From Ardenticatenaceae bacterium (GTDB taxonomy: Bacteria > Chloroflexota > Anaerolineae > Promineifilales > Promineifilaceae), in contig JACKBV010000014.1 of NCBI GenBank assembly GCA_020634315.1, positions 1 to 64,000 of the forward strand: a stretch of DNA of 64,000 nt, in the 5' to 3' direction. The notes below the pieces were generated by a model that made no database searches, was not told the origin of the DNA, and saw only the letters and a list, made by a program, of their open reading frames with translations. Shown here piece by piece: positions 37,012 through 48,536 of this stretch (the stretch's first letter is position 1; each line of letters opens with the position of its first letter). The position numbers were made by a program, and so were the translations under genes.

Positions 37012-40000
37012 ATGTTTTATCAAGTCAAGCACCAGCTTCAAGCAATTCGCTCATATCACGGCCTGATACGTTGGCTGCCCATACTCGCGCTGTTTCCTCT
37101 GCTTTTTAGCATCTTCGCAACGAGCAATGCTCTAGCGGATGAGACCCAATCCCTGCGCGGTCAGCAGTGGAGCCTTAGTCTCTTCCTCAATGAAGATGGC
37201 ACCCTCAACCTCCCCTCCGGTGGCATCGAAGGGAGTATTGACCCCAGCGGTTATCAACTCATTAGCGCCCCTGGCGAAGCCCCCCGCTTTTCCGCCAATA
37301 CCGCTGTAACCACCCTTGCCGGCAGTGACGATGCCAACTGGGACCCACGCTTCGCTGGCAATATGCTCAATGGCCCAATCAGTGCCCTCGCCTGGGATGG
37401 TACGAATCTCTATGCTGGTGGCACCTTTACCTCCCCCAGTCCCTACATCGCCCGCTGGGATGGTTCCTCATGGTCAGCCCTGGGCACTGGTGTGAATGGC
37501 ACCGTTCGCGCCTTCGCCTGGGATGCGGCAAGCAATACCCTCTTTGTGGGGGCTTCTTCACGACAGCCGGGGGCAACCCGACTAACTACATCGCCAGTTG
37601 GGATGGTTCTTCCTGGTCGTCCCTGGACGCTGGTGTGAATGGCATCGTTCGCGCCCTCGCCTGGGATGCGGGGAGCAGCACCCTCTTTGTCGGAGGCGAT
37701 TTCACCACAGCTGGGGGCAACCCGGCTAACTACATCGCCAGTTGGGATGGTTCCGCCTGGTCGACCCTGGGCGCTGGTATGGATAACGCCGTCTTCGCCC
37801 TCGCCTGGGACGCGGCGAGCAGCACCCTCTTTGTCGGAGGTGTTTTCACCACAGCTGGAGGCAACCCGGCTAACCGTATCGCCCGCTGGGATGGTTCCGC
37901 CTGGTCGACCCTGGGCGCTGGTATGGATAACGCCGTCTTTGCCCTCGCCTGGGATGCGGCTAGCCACACCCTCTTTGCCGGAGGGGCCTTCACCACAGCT
38001 GAGGGCAACCCGGCTAACCGTATTGCCAGTTGGGATGGCACCTCCTGGTCAGCCCTGGACACTGGTGTGGATAACGTCGTCTATGCCCTCGCCTGGGATG
38101 CAGCAAGCAATACCCTCTTTGCCGGGGAACTTCACCATAGCTGGGGGTACCGGTATCGCCAGTTGGGATGGTTTCTCCTGGTCGGTGCTGGGCGCTGGTA
38201 TGGATAGCGGCGTCTTCGCTCTCACCTGGGATGCGGCAAGCAGCACCCTCTTTGCGGGGGAAGCTTCACCTCGGCTGGGGGCAATCCGGCTAGTCGTGTC
38301 GCCAGTTGGGATAGTTCCTCCTGGTTTGGCCTTGGCTCTGGTTTGGATAACCTGATCAACGCTTTCGCCTGGGATGGCACGAACCTCTATGTTGGGGATC
38401 CTTCACCTCCCCCAGCTCCTATATCGCCCGCTGGGATGGTTCCTCCTGGTCGGCCTTGGGCGCTGGTATGAATGGCAGCGTCGTGGCGCTCTCGCCTGGG
38501 ATGCGGCGAGCAGCACCCTCTTTGCCGGGGAACTTCACCACAGCCGGGGGTAACCCGGCCAGCGGTATCGCCAGTTGGGATGGTTCCTCCTGGTCAGCCC
38601 TGGGTGCTGGTGTGGATGGCTCCATCTCGGCGCTCGCCTGGGATGCGGCGAGCAGCACCCTCTTTGTTGGCGGGAACTTCACCACGGCCGGGGGCGACCC
38701 GGCTAGCCGTATCGCCAGTTGGGATGGTTCCACATGGTCTGCTCTGGGCGCTGGCATGAATAACTTCGTCAATGCCCTCGCCTGGGATGCGGCGAGCAGC
38801 ACCCTCTTTGCCGGGGGTGGTTCACCACAGCCGGGGGCAACCGGCTAACTACATCGCCAGTTGGGATGGTTCTTCCTGGTCGGCCCTGGGCGCTGGTGTG
38901 GGTAGCAGCGTCTATGCCCTCGCCTGGGATGCGGCGAACAACACCCTCTTTGCGGGGGTGGTTCACCACGGCTGAGGGTAATCCGGCCAGCCGTATCGCC
39001 AGTTGGAATGGTTCCACATGGTCTGCTCTGGGCGCTGGTGTGGATAACCCCGTCTATGCCCTCGCCTGGGATGCAGCGAGTAATACCCTCTTTGCTGGGG
39101 GAACTTCATCACAGCCGGAGGCGACCCGGCCAGCCATATCGCCAGCTGGGATGGTTCCTCCTGGTCAGCACTGGGTGCTGGTGTGAATGGCGGCGTCGCT
39201 GCTCTCGCCTGGGATGCGGACGGTGACTACAGCAGCCTCTATGTTGGGGGAAACTTCGTCAACGCCGGGGGCAAATCATCCGCTTACTTAGGTCGCTGGC
39301 GCAACGCCGCCATTTGGGATGGCGGTGGCAGTGACAACAACGCCTCGACCGCCGCCAACTGGAGTGGTGATACCGTACCTGCCACCAGCGATGTCGCTGT
39401 TTTCGACAGTACCTCCAGCAAAAACAGTATCCTCGATGGCAGTTTCTCTGCTACCTTAGGCGGCCTGGTCGTTGAATCCGGTTACAATGGCACCATCAGC
39501 CATCATCGCAGCATTTCCCTCACGGGTAATCTTGAGGTGTACAGCGGGACTCTCGCCCTCGCCGACCCGTCTGTTTACACGTTCATTGTCGGTGGCAGCG
39601 TCATCCATACGGGTGGCATCATCAGCCAAACTCGCCCTGTCAACAATGCCGATATGCCTTTCTTGCAAATTGAGGATAGCGCCGCTGCCGTGAAGTATCG
39701 GGGCGTAGAAATCGACACCAGTGGTTTCGGTAATGACCTGGGGGATGTCACTGTTATGGTCCAAGCCGTGGACACGACGAACAACGAATATTGCACCAGC
39801 GCACTGCCAGCCGGGCTGCCCTACGCCGGCCGATGTTACACGATTAACCCCACCCACAATCTGCCGGCCGATCTCACTTTTTGGGCGTTGACCAGTGAAA
39901 TCACTGTCATCAGCCCGACTATCACTGCCCCTGCGATTTACCGGCACGTGCCACCCTGGGCCAAGCTGGCTTCTACCACTGGCACGAATGGGGATTACAC

Positions 40001-40376
40001 CTGGGTCAAGGCGACGACCCCTGGCTTTTCTAGTTTCTTAATTGGGGAAGACACGAATGCGCCAACGGCCGTTTCCGATACCATTACCACCACCGCAAAC
40101 TCGCCTGTGTTTATTGACGTATTGGCGAATGACCTTCCTGGCGGGAATGGCGCCCCAACTTTGCAAAGTGTGGGACAGCCGATGAACGGAACGGCCGTTA
40201 TCAGTGGCACCGGCATTCTCTATACCGTTAACCTGAATTTTGTGGGCTTAGACACCTTTACCTACACCATCAGCGACGGCCTGTTTGTCAGTACAACGAC
40301 GGTTACGGTCACGGTCTCACCGGTTAACAACCCAACAACCTTTATCTACTTGCCCCTTATCTTGCGTAATCCATAA
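37012..40376 (+). pseudogene. Giant secreted beta-propeller repeat protein, copy B (about ten frameshifts)
   Basis: Starts as copy A (same signal peptide and upstream CTGGAG). The repeat region is broken by about ten indels: G-runs too short at 37548-37552, 38124-38127, 38256-38260, 38394-38397, 38527-38530, 38813-38817, 38954-38958 and 39097-39101, a duplicated TC near 38492, and a C lost near 38841. Eight of ten are at the same Ala-Gly-Gly position of the repeat. The part from ~39183 is intact and almost identical to copy A, ending IYLPLILRNP. The large number of G losses here, compared with one in copy A, argues for a decaying or slipping copy, unless base calling of G-runs was poor. Confidence 0.8.
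37380..39220. repeat. Tandem 144-bp coding repeats of copy B
   Basis: Same unit as in copy A, with shortened G-runs and several units whose flanking sequence is deleted or altered. The first ~370 bases and the last ~1.1 kb of the two copies are nearly identical, which shows a recent duplication. Confidence 0.8.
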
Positions 40377-40439
40377 TGGATCATCCGCAACCTGTATTCA
40401 GTAATTATCGGAAACAACCAAACAATAAAGGAACATATA

Positions 40440-41297
40440 ATGATTAACAAAAGATTATTTACCCTATTCTTGCTCGGCTTCGCTCTTACCTTATTAGTCG
40501 CTTGTAACGGAACAGATTCCAATCAATCGTCAGCCAACGAAGAATCAAACCCGCCAACATCGATGCCTGCAAACAATAGTGATCATCAAGATATGGACAA
40601 TCATGAAGATAGTGAGGTTCCCCATTGGTCTTACGAAGGTGAAGGTGGGCCAGACCATTGGGCTGAGTTAGATAATGCGTATGAAGCTTGTGGTGCGGGT
40701 TTAGAACAGTCCCCTATAGACCTGACCGGTTCATCAGCGGCAGATTTGGTCAACATTACCTTCAATTACGCTGAATCAGACGTTAATATTCTCAATAATG
40801 GGCACACTATCCAGGTCAATTATGATGAGGGCAGCAGTATTGAGATAGAAGGACACACCTACAATCTGGTACAGTTCCACTTCCATGCACCGAGCGAACA
40901 TGCGATAGATGGTTCACTGTATCCCATCGAAATGCACTTGGTTCATGCTGATGCGAATGGCAATCTGGCTGTTGTCGGGGTCTTTGTCACACAAGGGGCA
41001 GAAAACACAGCCTTTACTGCGGTGTGGGATAATTTGCCAGCCGAGGAAACTGATGCAGTGGCAACAGGCATGATGGTGAATGCGGCTGAATTACTGCCCG
41101 CCGACCAGCTGTTTTATCGTTACAATGGTTCTCTGACGACACCCCCTTGTTCGGAAGGCGTATTATGGTCAGTGATGGCTGCCCCTATTGAGATGTCGGC
41201 TGAACAAATCGCGGCTTTTACCACTATTTTCGATGGTAATAATCGCCCGTTGCAACCCTTAAATGATCGTGATTTGCAATTAGATGAAACACCGTAA
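40440..41297 (+). CDS. Alpha-class carbonic anhydrase lipoprotein
   Basis: The 285-residue protein has a lipoprotein signal with lipobox LVAC (Cys22) and an acidic, His-rich linker (to about 55). The catalytic domain starts at HWSYEGEGGPDHWAEL and has the zinc ligands in QFHFHAPSEH (two His) and EMHLVH (third His), with SLTTPPCSEGVLW as the family's C-terminal signature. It interconverts CO2 and bicarbonate at the cell surface. It stands 63 bases after copy B and probably belongs to the same island. No ACGGCCGT site lies within. Confidence 0.92.
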   Translation: MINKRLFTLFLLGFALTLLVACNGTDSNQSSANEESNPPTSMPANNSDHQDMDNHEDSEVPHWSYEGEGGPDHWAELDNAYEACGAGLEQSPIDLTGSSAADLVNITFNYAESDVNILNNGHTIQVNYDEGSSIEIEGHTYNLVQFHFHAPSEHAIDGSLYPIEMHLVHADANGNLAVVGVFVTQGAENTAFTAVWDNLPAEETDAVATGMMVNAAELLPADQLFYRYNGSLTTPPCSEGVLWSVMAAPIEMSAEQIAAFTTIFDGNNRPLQPLNDRDLQLDETP

Positions 41298-41326
41298 CCT
41301 GTAAAAATCTCATCCCAGCACAGAAG

Positions 41327-41354
41327 CCCGACGTATCCAGAGTGATACGTCGGG
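41327..41354. terminator. Perfect 11-bp hairpin after the carbonic anhydrase
   Basis: CCCGACGTATC and GATACGTCGGG enclose CAGAGT. No T-run directly after. It is followed by a true terminator at 41384. Confidence 0.6.
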
Positions 41355-41383
41355 CAAAATGAAAAAAGCGTGTCGCATCTTGC

Positions 41384-41412
41384 AGCCTCAGACTGATGTC
41401 TGGGGCTTTTTT
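41384..41412 (+). terminator. Rho-independent terminator
   Basis: AGCCTCAGAC-TGAT-GTCTGGGGCT (one G-T wobble) followed by TTTTTT. It closes the secretome island; the next gene starts 69 bases later. Confidence 0.75.
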
Positions 41413-41480
41413 ATTGCCAGGAACGGCCGTAAAGAGCATGATATAATTGACCCATCTTAAACGTTGACTGTTGATGACTT

Positions 41481-43709
<2,229 letters not shown>

Positions 43710-43837
43710 CGCGAACCCCATTTTGCCAATTCCCCCTAGACACCCCCTAATATAGAAAATAAGGTATAATTTCCCCAATTCATCAACAATTTATTCGACG
43801 AAAAGGAGGCTGTGTAGCAGCCCACGGAAGTTTTTAT

Positions 43838-45028
43838 ATGGCAATACCTGATTTTAAACAGGAAGCACAAGCACTTTTTGACGACATGATAGCCTTACGG
43901 CGTGACTTCCATATGTACCCGGAACTCGGTTTTCGGGAGACACGCACGTCAGGCATTGTCGCCGACACATTGGCCGATTTAGGCATTGAAGTGCAGCGTG
44001 GTATTGGACAAACTGGCGTCGTCGGCATCCTTGAAGGGGCCAAACCTGGCCCTGTGGTCATGATGCGCTTTGACATGGATGCCCTGCCCATTCAGGAAGA
44101 AAATGATCTCCCCTACGCTTCAAAAAATGAGGGCGTAATGCATGCGTGTGGTCACGACGGCCACACCACGATGGGGCTAACCATAGCACGCATTATGTCA
44201 AAATATCAGGAAAAAATCGCCGGGACATTAAAGTTTGTTTTTCAGCCGGCGGAAGAAGGATTGGGTGGCGCCTTTGCCATGATTGCCGACGGCGTGCTCG
44301 AAAATCCACGCCCGGATGTGGCTTTCGCTATGCATGTCTGGACGTCAACCCCATATGGCAAAGTGCGCGTACGCTCTGGCCCGGTCATGGCTTCGTCTAG
44401 CGTCTTTTCGCTAACTGTGCAGGGACGAGGCGGGCATGGAGCCGCGCCGCAGCAAGCGAAAGACCCGATTTTGGCGGCAGCGCATATCGTTTCAGCGCTG
44501 CAAAGTATTGTCAGCCGCAACACGGATCCGCAAGAGAGTGTGGTTGTCTCGATTGGGCAATTTACGGCGGGCACAACCTTTAACGTTATTCCGGATCGCG
44601 CCATCCTGAAGGGGACAGTGCGTAGTTACAATGAGGAATTACATCGGCAAACATACCGCCGTATCCTGGAAATGGCTATACATATGTCCACCGCGTTTAG
44701 CTGTGAAGCGCGTATGGAAACGATGGCAATTGTCTCGGCTGTGAATAATTCAGAGGAGCCAACGGCCGTTGTTTATGATGCGGCGGCTCAGGTGATGGGA
44801 GAAGAAAATATTCTCAATGAACGCACCATGGCCTCTGAGGATATGGGCTATATTTTGGAAGAGATTCCCGGTTGTTACTTTTTTGTTGGCGGACGCAATG
44901 AAGAGTTGGGGTATACCTTCCCGCACCATCATCCTAAGTTTAATTTTGATGAGCGGGCACTGGTTGATGGCGTAGCCATTATGTCGCACGCGGCGGCCAA
45001 ATATGTGATGAATAATAACGAAGGGTAA
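43838..45028 (+). CDS. M20-family amidohydrolase (peptidase M20D type)
   Basis: The 396-residue enzyme has the family order: LRRDFHMYPELGFRE, FDMDALPIQEENDLPYAS, HACGHDGHTTMGL (metal ligands Cys/His), FQPAEEGLGG (Glu general base and metal ligand), and MHVWTSTPYG, followed by the dimerisation domain QGRGGHGAAPQQAKDPILAA. These bind two metals and cut amide bonds of N-acyl amino acids such as indole-acetyl or hippuryl compounds. The AAAAGGAGG at 43800-43808 stands 29 bases ahead, with TATAAT at 43765-43770. It is a single gene, with CofD following at 45101. Confidence 0.9.
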   Translation: MAIPDFKQEAQALFDDMIALRRDFHMYPELGFRETRTSGIVADTLADLGIEVQRGIGQTGVVGILEGAKPGPVVMMRFDMDALPIQEENDLPYASKNEGVMHACGHDGHTTMGLTIARIMSKYQEKIAGTLKFVFQPAEEGLGGAFAMIADGVLENPRPDVAFAMHVWTSTPYGKVRVRSGPVMASSSVFSLTVQGRGGHGAAPQQAKDPILAAAHIVSALQSIVSRNTDPQESVVVSIGQFTAGTTFNVIPDRAILKGTVRSYNEELHRQTYRRILEMAIHMSTAFSCEARMETMAIVSAVNNSEEPTAVVYDAAAQVMGEENILNERTMASEDMGYILEEIPGCYFFVGGRNEELGYTFPHHHPKFNFDERALVDGVAIMSHAAAKYVMNNNEG

Positions 45029-45100
45029 TGGGCATATTGCCTGTTACGCATTGCGCGTTGGTCTGGCGTTTGCGCAGTACATTCACGATACGATTTATTT

Positions 45101-46048
45101 ATGTCGAATCATACTTCTTTTACGAACCTTAATGTTGTTTGCCTGGCGGGTGGTGTTGGTGGTGCCAAGCTCGCTGATGGGTTGGCACGCATTTTACCGC
45201 CGCAAAACCTGACTATCGTTGTCAATACGGGTGATGATTTTCAACATTTGGGATTGACGATTTGTCCTGACCTGGACACGGTGATGTACACGCTGGGACA
45301 GGTGGCGAATCAGGAGACGGGTTGGGGACGCAGCGGCGAAAGCTGGCGGACGATTACGGCTGCCGTGGAATTGGGCGGGGCGGATTGGTTTCGTTTGGGC
45401 GATTTGGACATTGCGACGCATTTGGTGCGCACGCAGTTATTGCAAGAGGGGCAGTCGTTAACGGCCGTTACCCGCCACCTCTGCCATCATTTCCACATTC
45501 AACCTGCTGTACTGCCCATGAGCGATCAGCCCGCACCTACACACATTGAAAGTGACGGTGTCATCTATCCATTCCAAACCTGGTTTGTCAAAGAACGCTG
45601 GCAGCCACCGATCCACAAAATTCACCTGCCAGAAGATGTACGCGCGACACCGCAAGTTACCGCGCGTCTGGAAAAGGCAGACTTAATCATCATTGCTCCA
45701 TCCAACCCCTTTGTCAGTATCGATCCAATTCTTAATGCGTACCCCATTCGCCCCATCATCGAGGATTTGCCGCGTGCGGTTGTGGCTGTCAGCCCGATTA
45801 TTGGCGGGCAGGCGGTGAAGGGGCCAGCCGCGAAGATGATGGAGGAGATGGGCATGGCGGTGTCGGCAACGGCCGTTGCCGATTATTACGGCGATCTCAT
45901 TGATGGTTTTGTTTACGACGCCCAGGATGCAGGTCTGTTAGAAGGCAGCGATCTGGCCTCGTTGTGTGTGGACACCATCATGCGGACACCTGCGGATCGG
46001 GCACGTCTGGCACAAGATGTGCTTGATTTTGCCCTGGAACTTACCTGA
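45101..46048 (+). CDS. cofD: 2-phospho-L-lactate transferase (F420 biosynthesis)
   Basis: The 315-residue protein opens with VVCLAGGVGGAKLADGLARI, the nucleotide-binding loop of CofD, and has VVNTGDDFQHLGLTICPDLDTVMYTL (the substrate segment), IIIAPSNPFVSIDPIL and VAVSPIIGGQAVKGPAAKMM. CofD joins the phospholactyl (or phosphoenolpyruvyl) moiety of the guanylated donor to FO, giving F420-0 or its dehydro form. The partner gene cofC and an F420-type oxidoreductase follow, so the F420 trait is local and real. No clear ribosome binding site is seen before the ATG. Confidence 0.93.
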   Translation: MSNHTSFTNLNVVCLAGGVGGAKLADGLARILPPQNLTIVVNTGDDFQHLGLTICPDLDTVMYTLGQVANQETGWGRSGESWRTITAAVELGGADWFRLGDLDIATHLVRTQLLQEGQSLTAVTRHLCHHFHIQPAVLPMSDQPAPTHIESDGVIYPFQTWFVKERWQPPIHKIHLPEDVRATPQVTARLEKADLIIIAPSNPFVSIDPILNAYPIRPIIEDLPRAVVAVSPIIGGQAVKGPAAKMMEEMGMAVSATAVADYYGDLIDGFVYDAQDAGLLEGSDLASLCVDTIMRTPADRARLAQDVLDFALELT

Positions 46049-46146
46049 ATGTAAAGCCGAGAGCTGGGATTGGAAGGTTTTGGCTTTCTCATTGCTGTCA
46101 ATCCCCTAATCCCCGCTATTTTTGAGGAAGAAAGCACCTAACCATT

Positions 46147-46794
46147 ATGTCCGGGATTTGGGCTATCATTCCCGTCAAGCCGTTGCGCACCAGCAAAACA
46201 CGGTTGGCGCATGTACTATCTGCTGAACAACGCGCTGATTTAATACGCAATTGTTTGTTACACACCTTAGCTGTCTTGCAACAACTCCCTGCTATTGCCG
46301 GGAGTTGGGTGATTAGCAGCGACGCCGTTGTCCATGCCACAGCGATGGCCCAAGGGGCACAGGTGTTGGCCGAGGAAAAACCACGTGGGTTGAATGCGGC
46401 GGTGCAGTGGGGTTTGCAAACGGCCGTTCATGCCCATGCCGACGGCATTTTGATTCTTCCCGCCGATTTGCCCTTTATGACGCCGGGCGATGTGACGATG
46501 ATGATTGATGCAGTGCGGGTTCATGAGGGAAACGGCCGTGCCTACATGGCTATCTGCCCCGATGAACAGCGAACAGGGACCAATGCCTTGCTGCTCTATC
46601 CCACAACACCGTTTACCTTTCACTATGGGCCAGGTAGTTTTCAACAACATTTGGCCGAAGCCCGGCGGCGGCAGCGTATACCAGTCGTCACAACCACCCC
46701 TGGCCTGCAATTTGACCTGGACACGGAAACAGATTGGCAGAAATATCAACAGCGTACCCCAAGCCCTAACCCCAAAATACCTGTCATTTATTAG
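46147..46794 (+). CDS. cofC: 2-phospho-L-lactate / phosphoenolpyruvate guanylyltransferase
   Basis: The 215-residue protein begins IWAIIPVKPLRTSKTRLAHVLS, the CofC signature, and continues with NAAVQWGLQ, ILPADLPFMTPGDV (metal-binding Asp), and FTFHYGPGSFQQHLAEA near the C-terminus. CofC activates the three-carbon unit with GTP for CofD. It is 98 bases after cofD and on the same strand; the order cofD-cofC-oxidoreductase suggests one transcript. Confidence 0.9.
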   Translation: MSGIWAIIPVKPLRTSKTRLAHVLSAEQRADLIRNCLLHTLAVLQQLPAIAGSWVISSDAVVHATAMAQGAQVLAEEKPRGLNAAVQWGLQTAVHAHADGILILPADLPFMTPGDVTMMIDAVRVHEGNGRAYMAICPDEQRTGTNALLLYPTTPFTFHYGPGSFQQHLAEARRRQRIPVVTTTPGLQFDLDTETDWQKYQQRTPSPNPKIPVIY

Positions 46795-46860
46795 GTGTAT
46801 TGCACCTTCTACATGGAATTGAGAATACGCAATACACGATATGTTCAAAAGGAGAATCCC

Positions 46861-47868
46861 ATGTCACAAGACCGCGTAGCCCTCTATTTACAGGATGCTC
46901 ACTCTTTGCAAGAAGGGATGCAGCTGGTGCAATATGCCGAAGAAAGAGGTTTTGAAGCCGTCTGGCAGGCTGAAAGCCGCCTGGTGCGTGATGCCATCGT
47001 CCCCATGTCTGCTTTTGCTGCCGTGACGAGCAAAATTAAAGTTGGCAGCGGCGTCACCAATAACTGGACGCGCAACATTGGCCTACTTGCGGCCACCTTC
47101 CTTACGCTTGATGATCTGGCGCAAGATCGCATTATTTGTGGCATTGGCGCATGGTGGGATCCGTTGGCGAGTAAAGTTGGCATTCAACGACGCAAGCCAT
47201 TGCTGGCAATGCGCGAGACGGTGGATGTGCTGCGCCATCTCCTCAATTTGGAGAATGTCACATTTCATGGTGAATTTCATCATGTAGATGGCATTCAGTT
47301 GGATGTGGTATACGGCCGTAAAGAGCCACGTAACGTTCCCATCTACATTGGCGCCACCGGCATGAAAATGATGGAACTCACGGGTGAAATCGCTGATGGC
47401 GCAGTCCTCAATTACCTGGTTAATCCCAAATACAACCTGGAAGCCCTCGATGCCCTGGAACGCGGCGCAAAGAAAGCGGGGCGCACCCTTGATGATATTG
47501 ATCGTCCGCAGCTAGTCATTTGCTCCGTAGATAATGATCGCAAAAAGGCACTGGACAAAGCCCGCTTCATGATCACCCAATATTTAGGGCAGCAGCCACA
47601 CCTGATGAAAGCCAGCGGCGTCAGCCAAGAACTACTCGATGACATTCACCAGGTACTGACCTGGCCGGCGACCGATGCCCAGATTCGCGAGGCAATGAAG
47701 CTGGTGCCGGATGATGTTGTGCAAATGTGTACGGCGAGCGGTTCGCCGGAGGAAGCGAAGGCGAAAGTGCGCGAATACATGGACAATGGCTGCACTTGCC
47801 CCATCCTTTACCCACTTGGTGATGCACGCCTCATGATTGATATTTTTAGCGAAGGGTATAGTCAATAA
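46861..47868 (+). CDS. LLM-class F420-dependent oxidoreductase
   Basis: Start at 46861 with AAAGGAGAA ahead; a longer frame upstream is unlikely. The 335-residue TIM-barrel protein shows VQYAEERGFEAVWQAES near residue 21, VGSGVTNNWTRNIGLLAATF, and VPIYIGATGMKMMELTGEIADGAVLNYL, the last being the F420/FMN-phosphate site of luciferase-like monooxygenases and Mer-type reductases. It follows the F420 synthesis genes, so F420 is the likely cofactor. Substrate unknown. A strong terminator closes the transcript. Confidence 0.9.
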   Translation: MSQDRVALYLQDAHSLQEGMQLVQYAEERGFEAVWQAESRLVRDAIVPMSAFAAVTSKIKVGSGVTNNWTRNIGLLAATFLTLDDLAQDRIICGIGAWWDPLASKVGIQRRKPLLAMRETVDVLRHLLNLENVTFHGEFHHVDGIQLDVVYGRKEPRNVPIYIGATGMKMMELTGEIADGAVLNYLVNPKYNLEALDALERGAKKAGRTLDDIDRPQLVICSVDNDRKKALDKARFMITQYLGQQPHLMKASGVSQELLDDIHQVLTWPATDAQIREAMKLVPDDVVQMCTASGSPEEAKAKVREYMDNGCTCPILYPLGDARLMIDIFSEGYSQ

Positions 47869-47898
47869 CCTGGAAACTCAGCGTTTTGAGAGGCAAAA

Positions 47899-47929
47899 GG
47901 CCGCCAGCGTGACGCTGGCGGCCTTTTTT
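47899..47929 (+). terminator. Strong rho-independent terminator after the F420 genes
   Basis: GGCCGCCAGCG-TGA-CGCTGGCGGCC (perfect 11-bp stem) followed by TTTTTT. Confidence 0.92.
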
Positions 47930-48094
47930 CTTGATTGGTACATATTCAATGGAACTATTCAAACAGCATAAACGTTATCTATTTAACATCAACGACAGCG
48001 TAGGGAAAGTATAGTATTGGCATAGAAAAAACGACCAGACCCAACTAACGAAAATAGGGATACTGGTAGAAACGAAAACGGGAGAATCGTTACT

Positions 48095-48397
48095 ATGTTT
48101 GCCCAAATAGTGGAAAATCCCACAACAATGAATATGCAACCCAAAACCATTTTGACACCTGTGCGCATCGCTGTTGTGCTTGGCCTGGGGCTGGGCACTT
48201 TGTTCACGATGCTGTGGCCGCATTTTACAGGGTTGGTTGCCTGGGCAATGTGGCCGCTGGGTGTGGCGATTGCTTCGTTGGGGATGGGAATCCTCAGCTT
48301 TCGCCGCTCCGGTGAAACCCAGTGGAATCTGATCTTTTTGGGGCAAGCGTTGGGGGTAACGGCCGTTGCCATGATTTTCCTGGCCTGGTTACTTTAA
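48095..48397 (+). CDS. Small membrane protein
   Basis: This 100-residue protein begins MFAQIVENPTTMNMQPKT and has two to three hydrophobic helices (LTPVRIAVVLGLGLGTLF, then GLVAWAMWPLGVAIASLGMG, then GQALGVTAVAMIFLAWLL). GGGAGAA precedes the ATG. No family is recognised. A terminator follows 28 bases after the stop, so it is probably a single-gene unit. One ACGGCCGT lies in the last helix. Confidence 0.65.
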   Translation: MFAQIVENPTTMNMQPKTILTPVRIAVVLGLGLGTLFTMLWPHFTGLVAWAMWPLGVAIASLGMGILSFRRSGETQWNLIFLGQALGVTAVAMIFLAWLL

Positions 48398-48424
48398 CTC
48401 CCATTCATCTCAAACCTGGTTTTC

Positions 48425-48460
48425 AACAGCCTCCGGCGAACTCGTCGGAGGCTGTTTTAT
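48425..48460 (+). terminator. Rho-independent terminator
   Basis: AACAGCCTCCG (48425-48435) and CGGAGGCTGTT (48446-48456) form the stem; TTTT and further T-rich sequence follow. Confidence 0.8.
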
Positions 48461-48500
48461 TTTAGGAGGGTTGCGCTGGGTTGTTACACCTCGTGCCGGA

Positions 48501-48529
48501 TTGTCTCTTTCAGGTCAATTTGATACACT
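48501..48529 (+). promoter_or_regulatory. Promoter of a leaderless response-regulator gene
   Basis: TTGTCT (48501-48506) is 17 bases from TACACT (48524-48529), which ends seven bases before the ATG at 48537. No ribosome binding site is present, so the transcript probably starts at the start codon. Confidence 0.5.
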
Positions 48530-48536
48530 TTGCCCA

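Noticed and set aside
33972..38802. Long minus-strand open frames across the propeller repeats
   Set aside because: They are shadows of the repeat, Ala/Gln/Pro-rich, with no start signals or known domain.
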